From positions 1-64,000 of the forward strand of contig JBMOMT010000064.1 in the NCBI GenBank assembly GCA_049324835.1: a stretch of 64,000 nt of DNA, given 5' to 3'. A program made the position numbers and the translations under genes. The notes under the pieces were generated by a model, which was not told the origin of the DNA, searched no databases, and was given only the letters and a program-made list of their open reading frames with translations. This document shows, one piece after another, positions 18,450 to 26,086 of the stretch (position 1 is its first letter; every line of letters starts with the position of its first letter). The stretch is from JBMOMT01 sp049324835. Its GTDB lineage: Bacteria > Chloroflexota > Anaerolineae > CAYNKW01.

Positions 18450-19127
18450 TCAGGTTGCCTGTTTACCCAGATGCCACGACCCCCCTTGTTCCTGAATCAC
18501 ATGATCCAGAACAATCTCCCGCGTTTCCAACAGCTCATCGAGCATGGCCTGGCGAGCCGCAGCGGCATCGTGGGCGCACAGAGCTTCGATGATCCGAGCG
18601 TGGGTGTATTGCATGCTCTCTCCGGCGCGGCGCAAGACCATAAAACGGGCCAGTCGATCGTGCACGTGCCCCAGCATCTCGGTCAGCTCCCCATTGCCGG
18701 TTGCCTGAGCGATCAGGCAATGGAAACGCCGGTTTTCGGCAGTATAACGCGCGTACGAGTCGTCATCGTCGCCGGTGTAACCGGTATAGACCGTTTGTAA
18801 TTCCCGCAACTGCTCTTCGGTGATACGACAGGCCGCACGCTCCACCGCTGCCAGCTCGAGAATTTCCCGCACATCCAACAACTCGCGCAATTGTTTGAGG
18901 GTGAGACGGGTTACCAGATAACCAGAGTGTGGCTTGATGGTCACCAACCCTTCCTGGTTGAGCATCTGTAATGCCTCACGCACAGGGGTGATGCTGGTGC
19001 CATAAGATTGGGCCACCTGCCGCACATCGATCCTTTCACCAGATAAACGATGAGCCATGATGATGGAGCGACGCAACTCCCCATAGATTTGATTCTTGAG
19101 GGTATCGTCACTGGTTTCTTTGGACAT
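18450..19127 (-). CDS. GntR-family transcriptional regulator, FCD subfamily
   Basis: The 225-residue regulator has an N-terminal winged helix-turn-helix (residues about 10-75, including VRQVAQSYGTSITPVREALQ) and an all-helical FCD ligand-binding domain (about 85-215) with the metal-site histidine pattern (NRRFHCLIA, then a C-terminal HARIIEALCAHD). FCD regulators respond to carboxylic acids and amino-acid derivatives. The start ATG at 19127 (MSKETSDD) has GAGAGGT upstream and its own promoter. It lies between the methyltransferase genes and the transporter/hut operon, so it likely controls one or both. Confidence 0.92.
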   Translation of the reverse strand: MSKETSDDTLKNQIYGELRRSIIMAHRLSGERIDVRQVAQSYGTSITPVREALQMLNQEGLVTIKPHSGYLVTRLTLKQLRELLDVREILELAAVERAACRITEEQLRELQTVYTGYTGDDDDSYARYTAENRRFHCLIAQATGNGELTEMLGHVHDRLARFMVLRRAGESMQYTHARIIEALCAHDAAAARQAMLDELLETREIVLDHVIQEQGGSWHLGKQAT

Positions 19128-19186
19128 CACTACCTCTCGAGCCCAGATTGATCGCGCCAGGCCAATGAGCCCCAAAGCCCAGTGTC

Positions 19187-19215
19187 ATTTTACCACAGGA
19201 TGTGTCGGAAGTCAA
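19187..19215 (-). promoter_or_regulatory. Promoter for the GntR-family gene
   Basis: On the minus strand TTGACT and TAAAAT are separated by 17 bases, about 60 bases upstream of the start codon at 19127. Both hexamers match the sigma-70 consensus at five of six positions. Confidence 0.7.
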
Positions 19216-19268
19216 GGTAAATATGCTAGTTGTATCAATGAGTATTTTTCAAACAAGTAAAGATATTT

Positions 19269-20708
19269 TTATTGGATCTGGGCCAGCACGGCCCAAACGC
19301 CTCGTTTCTTGTCTGGGCTCAAGGGTTTGGGCCGATGCTCTTGCAAGATCTCTTTGACACGGGCATTGAGCCTCTGGCCCAGTGTCGCACCCCCCTCGGC
19401 CAACCATCGCTCGCGGCGATGGCGATCCAGCAACCCAGGATACCAAAAGTCGCGGAAGCGCTTGAGCGTCAGAGAGGTATCCATAAAGTGCCCGCCCGGC
19501 CCAACGTTGTGGATCTCGTCCAGCAACAGAGTCTCGTCGCTGATCTCGATGCCCTTGGTCAGGTGGTGGGTCAGAGCTACCAATTCGTCGGTCAGCACTA
19601 TCATCTCAAAGGAGGCCGTCAGACCGCTCTCCATGTAGCCCACGTCGTGGATGAGGTTGGCGCCACTGAACCTGGCTATCGTCACGGATAACAGAGCCTC
19701 CACGGCGGCCTGCTCATCCAGCGTTTTGGCGTCGGTGCAGCCGGCGTATCCCCAGGTGGGAATGCCATACCAACGACCCAGTTGGGCAATAGCGGCCTTG
19801 GTGAGTTGGAACTCGGGGGAGCCATAACATATCTGAGCCGATTTCATGTCCATATGGTGCAGGCCAGCGCCAAAGACAAAAGGCGCGCCGCGGTTCCTGA
19901 GCTGATGCACCACCAGGCTGCTGAGGATCTCGGCCAGCGCCAGCGCCAGGCCGCTGGCCATGGTGATCGGCCCGGTGCCACCCATCAACGGCGCCGGCGA
20001 GTGAACGATGGGCAGGCCTGTTTCAGACATCAACAGCAACTTGTCTATCGCCGTCTCCGATTGCTGCAGCGGCGAACTGGGCTCAGAGTAGAGCAAAATA
20101 TGCTGGCCTTCGATCAATGCCTCCAGGCTGCCTGCCGCAGCGGCAGCCATGTCGATGGCCCGTTGGCAGGAAAGCCGGTCGTTGGTGACAAAGACGATCG
20201 GTTTGGTGGTGTGCTCCAGCATCAGCGCCATTTGCACATCGTAGGTCAGGTTCGGACTCACGTCCACAGGGATGCCGATGGACATGACAAAATGGATGTT
20301 GGGTAGAGCATCGCACAGCCGATAACCATCGATGATGTCGGCCTGAGTGAATTTACGATGCTCACCGGTATCCGGATCGAGCAGATTCAGACAGTCAGAA
20401 CCGGTGCCGAACCAGGTCTGGCAGCCCTCGAGAAACATGGCGGGTTCGCCGTCGCGATCGCACATGACGATGCGACCCGGCGCAGTGGCAACGGCGTCTT
20501 CTACCAACGCCGCCGGAAAACGCACCAGGTTGCCATCGGCGATAAACGCCCCGGCCTTTTTGAGCATATCCAACGCCTGCCGATGGTGAAAACGAACACC
20601 CGTGCGGCGCAGCACTTCCAGAGCAGCCAGATGCAACCGTCGAAGTTGAGTTTCCGAAAGAACAGTAAACTGAGGTGAAGAAAAATCAACCGAATTGATG
20701 GTTTTCAT
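19269..20708 (-). CDS. MttB-family corrinoid methyltransferase (non-pyrrolysine), paralogue 2
   Basis: This 479-residue protein is a close paralogue of the one at 1190-2653; shared blocks include FGTGSDC, LLYSEPSSPL, VHSPAPLMGGTGPIT and GLHHMDMKS. It would transfer a methyl group from a methylated amine to the corrinoid protein encoded at 22476-23114. There is no amber codon in the frame, so no pyrrolysine. It is the third gene after the cobalamin riboswitch, separated from paralogue 3 by a 247-base spacer holding a mobile element and a hairpin. Substrate unknown; two close paralogues in one island suggest related substrates or successive demethylations. Confidence 0.92.
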   Translation of the reverse strand: MKTINSVDFSSPQFTVLSETQLRRLHLAALEVLRRTGVRFHHRQALDMLKKAGAFIADGNLVRFPAALVEDAVATAPGRIVMCDRDGEPAMFLEGCQTWFGTGSDCLNLLDPDTGEHRKFTQADIIDGYRLCDALPNIHFVMSIGIPVDVSPNLTYDVQMALMLEHTTKPIVFVTNDRLSCQRAIDMAAAAAGSLEALIEGQHILLYSEPSSPLQQSETAIDKLLLMSETGLPIVHSPAPLMGGTGPITMASGLALALAEILSSLVVHQLRNRGAPFVFGAGLHHMDMKSAQICYGSPEFQLTKAAIAQLGRWYGIPTWGYAGCTDAKTLDEQAAVEALLSVTIARFSGANLIHDVGYMESGLTASFEMIVLTDELVALTHHLTKGIEISDETLLLDEIHNVGPGGHFMDTSLTLKRFRDFWYPGLLDRHRRERWLAEGGATLGQRLNARVKEILQEHRPKPLSPDKKRGVWAVLAQIQ

Positions 20709-20734
20709 AGTATCTCCTCAAACAAAAACAAACC

Positions 20735-20887
20735 GTAGCTGCTCAGCCTACCCTCCCGCAGGCTGAAATCGGTCATCCTGTGCCACAATTTAGCCGACTG
20801 GGCCCGGTAAATCTGCAAGATGTAGCGGCACAAGGAGGCACGGCATGCCGTGCCCCTACCAGAGCCTGCGGGAGGGTGAACAGTTAC
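20735..20887. mobile_element. MITE-like element, copy B, with 8-bp target duplication
   Basis: The 153-bp element begins GTAGCTGCTCAG and ends GTGAACAGTTAC, with inner inverted arms CCCTCCCGCAGGCT and AGCCTGCGGGAGGG. It is flanked on both sides by the same 8 bases, AACAAACC (20727-20734 and 20888-20895), the mark of a transposition event. Inside is the perfect 18-bp palindrome GGCACGGCATGCCGTGCC (20837-20854). It has no coding capacity, so it must be mobilised in trans. It sits in the spacer between two methyltransferase genes. Confidence 0.88.
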
Positions 20888-20891
20888 AACA

Positions 20892-20929
20892 AACCATGAA
20901 ACACTGCGCCCTTGCAGTGTTTCATGGTT
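20892..20929 (-). terminator. Perfect 15-bp hairpin after methyltransferase paralogue 3
   Basis: Arms AACCATGAAACACTG (20892-20906) and CAGTGTTTCATGGTT (20915-20929) enclose an 8-base loop. It lies 26 bases below the stop codon of the gene at 20955. No U-run follows, so partial termination or RNA stabilisation is more likely than full termination. Confidence 0.6.
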
Positions 20930-20954
20930 CATGTTTTCACCCACCCTACACTCG

Positions 20955-22397
20955 TTACGCCGTTCGTCGCTTGAGCACCTGGGCGATAACCTGGTCGGCC
21001 TCGGCGGGCAACGGCGGCACCTGGTGCTGGGTCAGAATCGCGCGGGCACGCTCGGTAGCCCGGGCGGTCATATCCTGGCGGCCTTTTTTGACCCAATTGT
21101 CATAGCGAGAACGATCGATGAGCATGGGCCGCCACTGCGCCCAGCGCCAATTATCCAAGGTGTGATCGTCGGCCAAAAAGCCGCCGCCGGGGCGGGCGCG
21201 ATGAATCGCCTCGCGGGCCAGCGTTCGTTCACTGACCTCTACCCCACCCATGACAAAACGCACGTCGCGGATGATCTCATCGGCGATGACCAGCATCTCC
21301 ATCGATGAGGTCGTGCCGTACTCGATATAGCCCACGTCGTGCACCAGGTTACAACGGGTCAGAAAAGCCGTCATGATCGATATGGCAGCCTCGATGCCGG
21401 CCTGTGCATCGACCACCTTGCTGTCAGTGGCGCCGGCCGCGCCCCAAACAGGCAAGCCATACCAGCGCGCCAGATCGCACCAGGCAGCCATACCGGTGGG
21501 CCATTCGGGCGCGCCGTAGCTGACAATGGCCGACTTCATATCGAGTGCGGCGGTATTCATGCCATAGAGAAAAGGCGCGCCCGGATTCACCAACTGGACG
21601 AGCACCAACCCCACCAGGCACTCGGCATTGCCCAGAGCCAACGCGCCGGCCAGTGTCACCGGCCCGCCGCCGCCGGTATTGGGCGAAGGCGGATAGGTCA
21701 CCGGGATGCCCTTTTCGGCACAAAAGAGCAGTTTTTCCACCGATTCGTCGTTGTAGAGCAATGGCGAGATAGACTCGGCATAGAGCATCATGAACGGCCG
21801 TTCGCGCAGCGCCGTCTCGCCGCCCACTGTGGCACAGGCGATGTGGTAAATGTCCTCCATGTCGGTCCGATCTCTGGCTGTATAAACGTTGGGCTTGATC
21901 GAGCCCTGGATCATGGTGATGAAACTGTGCAGGTAATGATCCATCGTCGGCACATCGGAGGGAGTAGCCATCGACATGATGAAATCGATCTGGGCCAGGC
22001 CATCGCACAGATGGGCGATGCGTCGTCCATCCTCGGCGATAGCCTCACGGCGCGCGCCGGTTTCCAGGTCTACGGTGAACGGACAATCGGAACCTGGCCC
22101 AAAAAAGACCTTGCCCGCTTCGAGAGGCATCGTCAGTTCACCCAGACGGTTGTGCATCAGAATGCGCGAGGGCGCCGTGGCGATGGCATCCATCACCAGG
22201 AACTCTGGGAGCTTGATGCGTCCGTCCGATTCCCAGGCCCCAGCCTCCAGAAGCAATTCGCGCCCGGCCTCGTTTTTCATCACGATGCCGGTACGCGCCA
22301 GAATGTCCAGGCTGGTCTGGTGAATCGCCTCAATCTGATCATCAGACAGCATCCGAATAGACGGATGCAATGTTGGAATGGGGATCTGTTCGGTCAC
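20955..22397 (-). CDS. MttB-family corrinoid methyltransferase (non-pyrrolysine), paralogue 3
   Basis: The 480-residue protein is a more divergent MTTB-family member, directly downstream of the corrinoid protein gene and therefore its most likely partner. It has FGPGSDCPFTVDLETGARR, MMLYAESISPLLY, TYPPSPNTGGGGPVTLAGA and a GMNTAALDMKSA block. The start is GTG at 22397 after AAGGAGGTC; the longer in-frame version lacks a ribosome site. No in-frame amber codon is present. Characterised non-pyrrolysine homologues demethylate glycine betaine, proline betaine or carnitine, but the specificity here cannot be assigned. Confidence 0.92.
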   Translation of the reverse strand: MTEQIPIPTLHPSIRMLSDDQIEAIHQTSLDILARTGIVMKNEAGRELLLEAGAWESDGRIKLPEFLVMDAIATAPSRILMHNRLGELTMPLEAGKVFFGPGSDCPFTVDLETGARREAIAEDGRRIAHLCDGLAQIDFIMSMATPSDVPTMDHYLHSFITMIQGSIKPNVYTARDRTDMEDIYHIACATVGGETALRERPFMMLYAESISPLLYNDESVEKLLFCAEKGIPVTYPPSPNTGGGGPVTLAGALALGNAECLVGLVLVQLVNPGAPFLYGMNTAALDMKSAIVSYGAPEWPTGMAAWCDLARWYGLPVWGAAGATDSKVVDAQAGIEAAISIMTAFLTRCNLVHDVGYIEYGTTSSMEMLVIADEIIRDVRFVMGGVEVSERTLAREAIHRARPGGGFLADDHTLDNWRWAQWRPMLIDRSRYDNWVKKGRQDMTARATERARAILTQHQVPPLPAEADQVIAQVLKRRTA

Positions 22398-22475
22398 AAA
22401 AGACCTCCTTGAACGAGACGTGAGACGCAAAACCACAGACGCCGCGCCAGTGCCTTGCGCCTCACGCCATCTGTT

Positions 22476-23114
22476 TTACGCGCCGACCAGGTTACGCGCC
22501 ACCTCTACAGCCGAGGCTGCGTCGGGAGAATAGGCATCAGCCCCGATCTCCTGGGCAAAGGCAGCCGTCACCGGCGCCCCGCCCACCATCACCTTCACCG
22601 AATCTCGCAGCCCCGCCTCTTCCAGGGAGGCAATGGTCGCCTTCATCTGTACCATCGTGGTGGTCAACAACGCGCTCATGCCCAACAATTGTGGCTTGTG
22701 CGTCCTGACTGCCTCCACGAATGCCTGTGGCGACACGTCGGTGCCCAGGTCCACCGTCTCGAATCCGGCCCCTTCGAGCATCATCTTGACCAGGTTCTTA
22801 CCGATGTCGTGCAGGTCGCCTTTGACGGTGCCGATGAGGTATTTGCCCGCGCTGGGCACGTCGCTTTCGGCCAGTAGAGGGCGCAGCACTCTCATACCGG
22901 CATGCATGGCCCTGGCGGCGATGAGCACCTCCGGCACGAACAGATCGCCGGCCTTAAAATCCCGGCCCACTTCGTCCATACCGGCGATGAGCCCATTCTG
23001 CAGGACATCGCCAGGGTTCAAACCCTGATCCAGCGCCTGCTGCACCAGTTCGGCCACAGTCTCGTCCTCGCCGTCATAAAGATTGGATGCGATTTTTTGC
23101 AGAATGTCTGCCAT
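22476..23114 (-). CDS. Corrinoid (cobalamin-binding) methyl-carrier protein, MtbC/MttC-like
   Basis: This 212-residue protein accepts a methyl group on cobalt from an MttB-family enzyme and passes it to a pterin or thiol methyltransferase. The N-terminal helical cap (B12-binding domain 2, about 1-85) is followed by the Rossmann-like B12 domain with the cobalt-ligand motif DLHDIG (His102) and GGAPVTAAFAQEIGADAY. The start at 23114 has a strong GGAGG site. It is the first gene after the riboswitch and the only corrinoid protein in the window, so it must serve three methyltransferases or share them with others elsewhere. No gene for the second (acceptor) methyltransferase is visible. Confidence 0.96.
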   Translation of the reverse strand: MADILQKIASNLYDGEDETVAELVQQALDQGLNPGDVLQNGLIAGMDEVGRDFKAGDLFVPEVLIAARAMHAGMRVLRPLLAESDVPSAGKYLIGTVKGDLHDIGKNLVKMMLEGAGFETVDLGTDVSPQAFVEAVRTHKPQLLGMSALLTTTMVQMKATIASLEEAGLRDSVKVMVGGAPVTAAFAQEIGADAYSPDAASAVEVARNLVGA

Positions 23115-23155
23115 TTCCTTACCTCCTCACGATGCTATCAAGATGTACAGAATAT

Positions 23156-23192
23156 AAAAAGGAACAGGGTCTCAACAGACACCTGTTCCTTT
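23156..23192 (-). terminator. Intrinsic terminator of the cobalamin riboswitch
   Basis: On the minus strand AAAGGAACAGG pairs with CCTGTTCCTTT and is followed directly by T residues. It lies between the aptamer and the corrinoid gene, the usual place for an expression platform that stops transcription when B12 is bound. Confidence 0.85.
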
Positions 23193-23214
23193 CGCACGAA
23201 GGTAACAAGATCCT

Positions 23215-23334
23215 ACGGCAAGGCTGGGTTCCTGGCTCGGACAGCGTCACACCGCCCTCACAGTTGCGGGACAGCCCCGGACTCGCACCGGCGTTCCCCT
23301 GATTGACCCACCCCAGGGAAGGTCACCTTGCCGT
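23215..23334 (-). ncRNA. Cobalamin riboswitch aptamer
   Basis: Read on the minus strand, P1 is formed by ACGGCAAGG and CCTTGCCGT at the two ends. Inside are the conserved core segments GGGAACGCCGGTGCGAGTCC and GGGCTGTCCCGCAACTGTGA, and the B12 box GAGCCAGGAACCCAGCC. This is a close match to the AdoCbl/B12 riboswitch consensus. It lies in the leader of the corrinoid/methyltransferase genes and after the stop codon of the hydantoinase-A-like gene, so B12 should lower expression of the corrinoid module only. Confidence 0.95.
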
Positions 23335-23362
23335 TCTGATTTTTCAGATGTGATCCAAAAAC

Positions 23363-25384
23363 TCAGCCCACCACCGAACCGGGTCGCCCCACGGCAGTAA
23401 AGGTGAGCTGACTACCCAGGTAAAGCTCCTGTCCCCAACCCGTCCGTACGGGAACGTTCTGATCGACCCGCTTGAACTTGAGCTCCACCTGATGCGCGCC
23501 CGCCTGCCGCGCCAGGGCCACCACACGCTCGGCAACCACCTGCTGCGCAAAAGCCACAGCCGCTTCCACCGAGTCGAAATCACGCACACCATCGGGCAGG
23601 TGCAGTCGATATTGCCCATCTTCGTCCAGCGGTCGCAGGATGACCTCCAGCCGCTGCACCACACTGCCCACCACCGCCCCCACCGCATTGGCCACCTCAG
23701 CGTGAGGGGGAATGACCAGCTTTGTATGAAGCTGCTCTGCCGTCTTGGGCAAATAGGCCGCCACGGGTGCGCCGATGGCAACCAACGGCTGGCGCAACCG
23801 CAATTGACAATCCAGATGGGAATCCGAAACGGCTCCCAATGCCCGATCCAGCAACGCCAGCGCCGAAGGCTCCCGCTCCCATTGTGGCGCCGATGCCTCA
23901 TCGGTGAGCACCTTGTTGAGCAGCTCTTTTGTCACCCGCTGCGATACCCCTGCCACCACCTGCCGGCAGAATCGCTCCACCGGAATACCTGCCTGCGCGG
24001 CCAAAAGCTCCGCCCCCAGACGCGCCGCCTCAGTATCCCAGCGCTGAAAATGTCCCAGAGCGTGCAGCGCGTCTGTCGGCGTGAAACCGGCCCGCAAGAT
24101 CAGACGCTGCGCCTCCAGGCGTTCGATTTGCCGCAGCAACAACGCGCCATAACGCATCTGGCGCACCAGTGCAACCAACGAGCGCGGCCCGGCAGCAAGC
24201 TGCCTCAGCAACGAGCGATCTGAATCTTCAACAGACATCGAATCGGCGCGCTGGGCCAGCACGAACTGCCCCGACCAGGCATGCTGCTGGCGAGTGCCCA
24301 CCTGCTCTCGCAGCTCGAGCGTCACCTGGGGGTGCTCACTCGCCAGCAGACACAGCGGCACGACGCGCCGCGGGCCGATCAAAAGTCGCCGCGCGTCGTC
24401 CAGCCGCACGTGGCTATCGCCGCCCAGACCCGCCGTGTGCACATCCGCCGCCTCGACCATCGTTCGCCAGCCGCCCACCTGAGCGCCTTCGGCATTCAAG
24501 CGTGGACGACCCTCGTGCAACACCGCGATATCCGTTGTCGTGCCGCCCACGTCCACCACCCACACCCCAGGCCCGGCGTGAAGGGCTGGGTCATACCGCC
24601 ACGCCAGGTGCCAGGCGCCTACTACGCTGGCCGCCGGACCGGAGAGGATGGTTTCTATGGGCCGGCGCATGGCCCACTCGGCCTTTACCAGGGAGCCATC
24701 GCCTTTGACAACCATGAGCGGCGCGGCAATGCCCTGGGCATCGAGTGTGCGACGCACGGTGGCGATCAGTTCTTGCAGTAACGGGATGAGACGCGCGTTG
24801 AGGGCGGTGGTCGTCGCCCGGCGCACCGAATTGAGACGCGTGGTCAGTTCGTGCCCACACGTTACCGGCAGGCCGGTGAGTTGTTCCACCAACTCTCGCA
24901 GACGCAGCTCGTGGGTCGGGTTACGCACGCCAAAATAGCCAGAAATAGCAAAGGCCTGCACCCGATCGCGCCGCGCCAGGATGGCCTCCCGCGCAGCCGC
25001 CTCATCCAACGGCTCAACCTCGTCGCCCGCCTCGTTGTGACCACCCTTCAGATAGACCACGTCCGAGGTCACCAGGTCACGTTCGAAACCATAACTATGG
25101 ATCAGGTCCGGGTCGTAGCCCACCAGCAGCAGGCAAACCGGGCTGCCCTGCCCTTCCACGATGGCATTGGTCGCCAGAGTGGTGGAAAGGGCCACCAGGT
25201 CTATCTCGTGCGGGGCAATGTGCCCCTCGGCCAGCACAGCCGCCACGGCCCGCCCAATGCCCATAGAAAGGTCGTGACGGGTCGTCAACGCCTTGTTGCT
25301 GATCAGCACCCGACCGTCGCGGTGCTCCACCAACACGGCGTCGGTGTAGGTGCCGCCGGTATCGATGCCCAGCGCGATCGTCAT
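23363..25384 (-). CDS. Hydantoinase A/oxoprolinase-like ASKHA-fold protein
   Basis: The 673-residue protein belongs to the HyuA/oxoprolinase family, whose N-terminal domains have the actin/Hsp70 ATPase fold. Phosphate-binding motifs GIDTGGTYTDAVLV (residue 5 onward) and VVDVGGTTTDIAVL are intact, as is STTLATNAIVEGQG. The start ATG at 25384 overlaps the stop of the upstream activator gene (ATGA), so the two are coupled. No HyuB partner is present. Two readings are possible: an ATPase that helps reactivate the corrinoid protein, in the way RACo and RamA do, or a true hydantoin/imidazolone ring-opening enzyme using the molybdenum hydroxylase product. The coupling with an activation-domain protein and the corrinoid gene favours the first. 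This assignment is inference. Confidence 0.82.
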   Translation of the reverse strand: MTIALGIDTGGTYTDAVLVEHRDGRVLISNKALTTRHDLSMGIGRAVAAVLAEGHIAPHEIDLVALSTTLATNAIVEGQGSPVCLLLVGYDPDLIHSYGFERDLVTSDVVYLKGGHNEAGDEVEPLDEAAAREAILARRDRVQAFAISGYFGVRNPTHELRLRELVEQLTGLPVTCGHELTTRLNSVRRATTTALNARLIPLLQELIATVRRTLDAQGIAAPLMVVKGDGSLVKAEWAMRRPIETILSGPAASVVGAWHLAWRYDPALHAGPGVWVVDVGGTTTDIAVLHEGRPRLNAEGAQVGGWRTMVEAADVHTAGLGGDSHVRLDDARRLLIGPRRVVPLCLLASEHPQVTLELREQVGTRQQHAWSGQFVLAQRADSMSVEDSDRSLLRQLAAGPRSLVALVRQMRYGALLLRQIERLEAQRLILRAGFTPTDALHALGHFQRWDTEAARLGAELLAAQAGIPVERFCRQVVAGVSQRVTKELLNKVLTDEASAPQWEREPSALALLDRALGAVSDSHLDCQLRLRQPLVAIGAPVAAYLPKTAEQLHTKLVIPPHAEVANAVGAVVGSVVQRLEVILRPLDEDGQYRLHLPDGVRDFDSVEAAVAFAQQVVAERVVALARQAGAHQVELKFKRVDQNVPVRTGWGQELYLGSQLTFTAVGRPGSVVG

Positions 25385-26079
25385 GCCGCATCGCCTCTGC
25401 GTCGCCAGCAGGTATCGGCCAGGGAACAAAAGCGACAAACCGAGCCCACATGAGTCGACTCGTACCCAGGGCCCAGGCCGATCAACACCGAAGTAGATTT
25501 GTGTGGCTCTAACACGTAATGCGCGTTCAAACGCACGCCGATTTCATCCAGGGGCAAAAGGGCGCACAGTTCACGCTGACCGGCAAGCGACCATCCCACC
25601 AATGAACCCGGGCTCAACGCCGGACTCACGCCCCAACCCAACGCCGCGGCCCTTTCCTCTGCCAGACAACGAAAAGCTTCGCCCGCCGCGCCCAGCGCCA
25701 GCACTCCCACCGTGTCGAGCATGTAGGCCAGCAAAGTCTCGCCGGCTGCGTTCAACTGCCGCACGCGCTCTTCCAGCGCCGGCCCGATGGTGCTGACCCC
25801 CACCAGGACCTGGTGCGCCGGGGACAACAAGTGCACCCTGGCGCCAATCGCCAACTCGGCGGTGTGATTGGTTTCGAGGAGCAGCCGTTCGTCACAAAGG
25901 CCTTGCACGCCGAATTCATCGTACACCACCACCGGACGAGCAAGCTCCAGGCTCAGTGCGATGGCTTCCTGCGCAACCTGGAACATCCAGGGGCGCGCAG
26001 GGCGGCTATGCCGACGCTGCTGCTCCTGAACCACATATTCCGGGGAAAGAGAGAAGGGGATGTCTCGCAACACAGTCAT
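25381..26079 (-). CDS. Stand-alone MetH activation-domain-like protein with C-terminal Cys motif
   Basis: The 232-residue protein resembles the activation (SAM-binding) domain of B12-dependent methionine synthase. The segment LSPGSLVGWSLAGQRELCAL followed by IGVRLNAHYVLEP and STSVLIGLGPGY corresponds to its SAM-binding core. The last 20 residues contain a Cys-X2-Cys-X5-Cys motif (CRFCSLADTC), possibly an Fe-S or metal site. In MetH this domain remethylates cob(II)alamin with SAM plus an electron. A role in reactivating the corrinoid protein is therefore likely. The start at 26079 is 7 bases after the iclR stop; an upstream extension would read inside iclR. It is coupled to the HyuA-like gene by a 4-base overlap. 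Confidence 0.78.
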   Translation of the reverse strand: MTVLRDIPFSLSPEYVVQEQQRRHSRPARPWMFQVAQEAIALSLELARPVVVYDEFGVQGLCDERLLLETNHTAELAIGARVHLLSPAHQVLVGVSTIGPALEERVRQLNAAGETLLAYMLDTVGVLALGAAGEAFRCLAEERAAALGWGVSPALSPGSLVGWSLAGQRELCALLPLDEIGVRLNAHYVLEPHKSTSVLIGLGPGYESTHVGSVCRFCSLADTCWRRRGDAA

Positions 26080-26086
26080 GATGGCA

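Noticed and set aside
1190..22397. Pyrrolysine use in the MttB-family genes
   Set aside because: All three reading frames are full length without an in-frame UAG, so no amber readthrough is needed.
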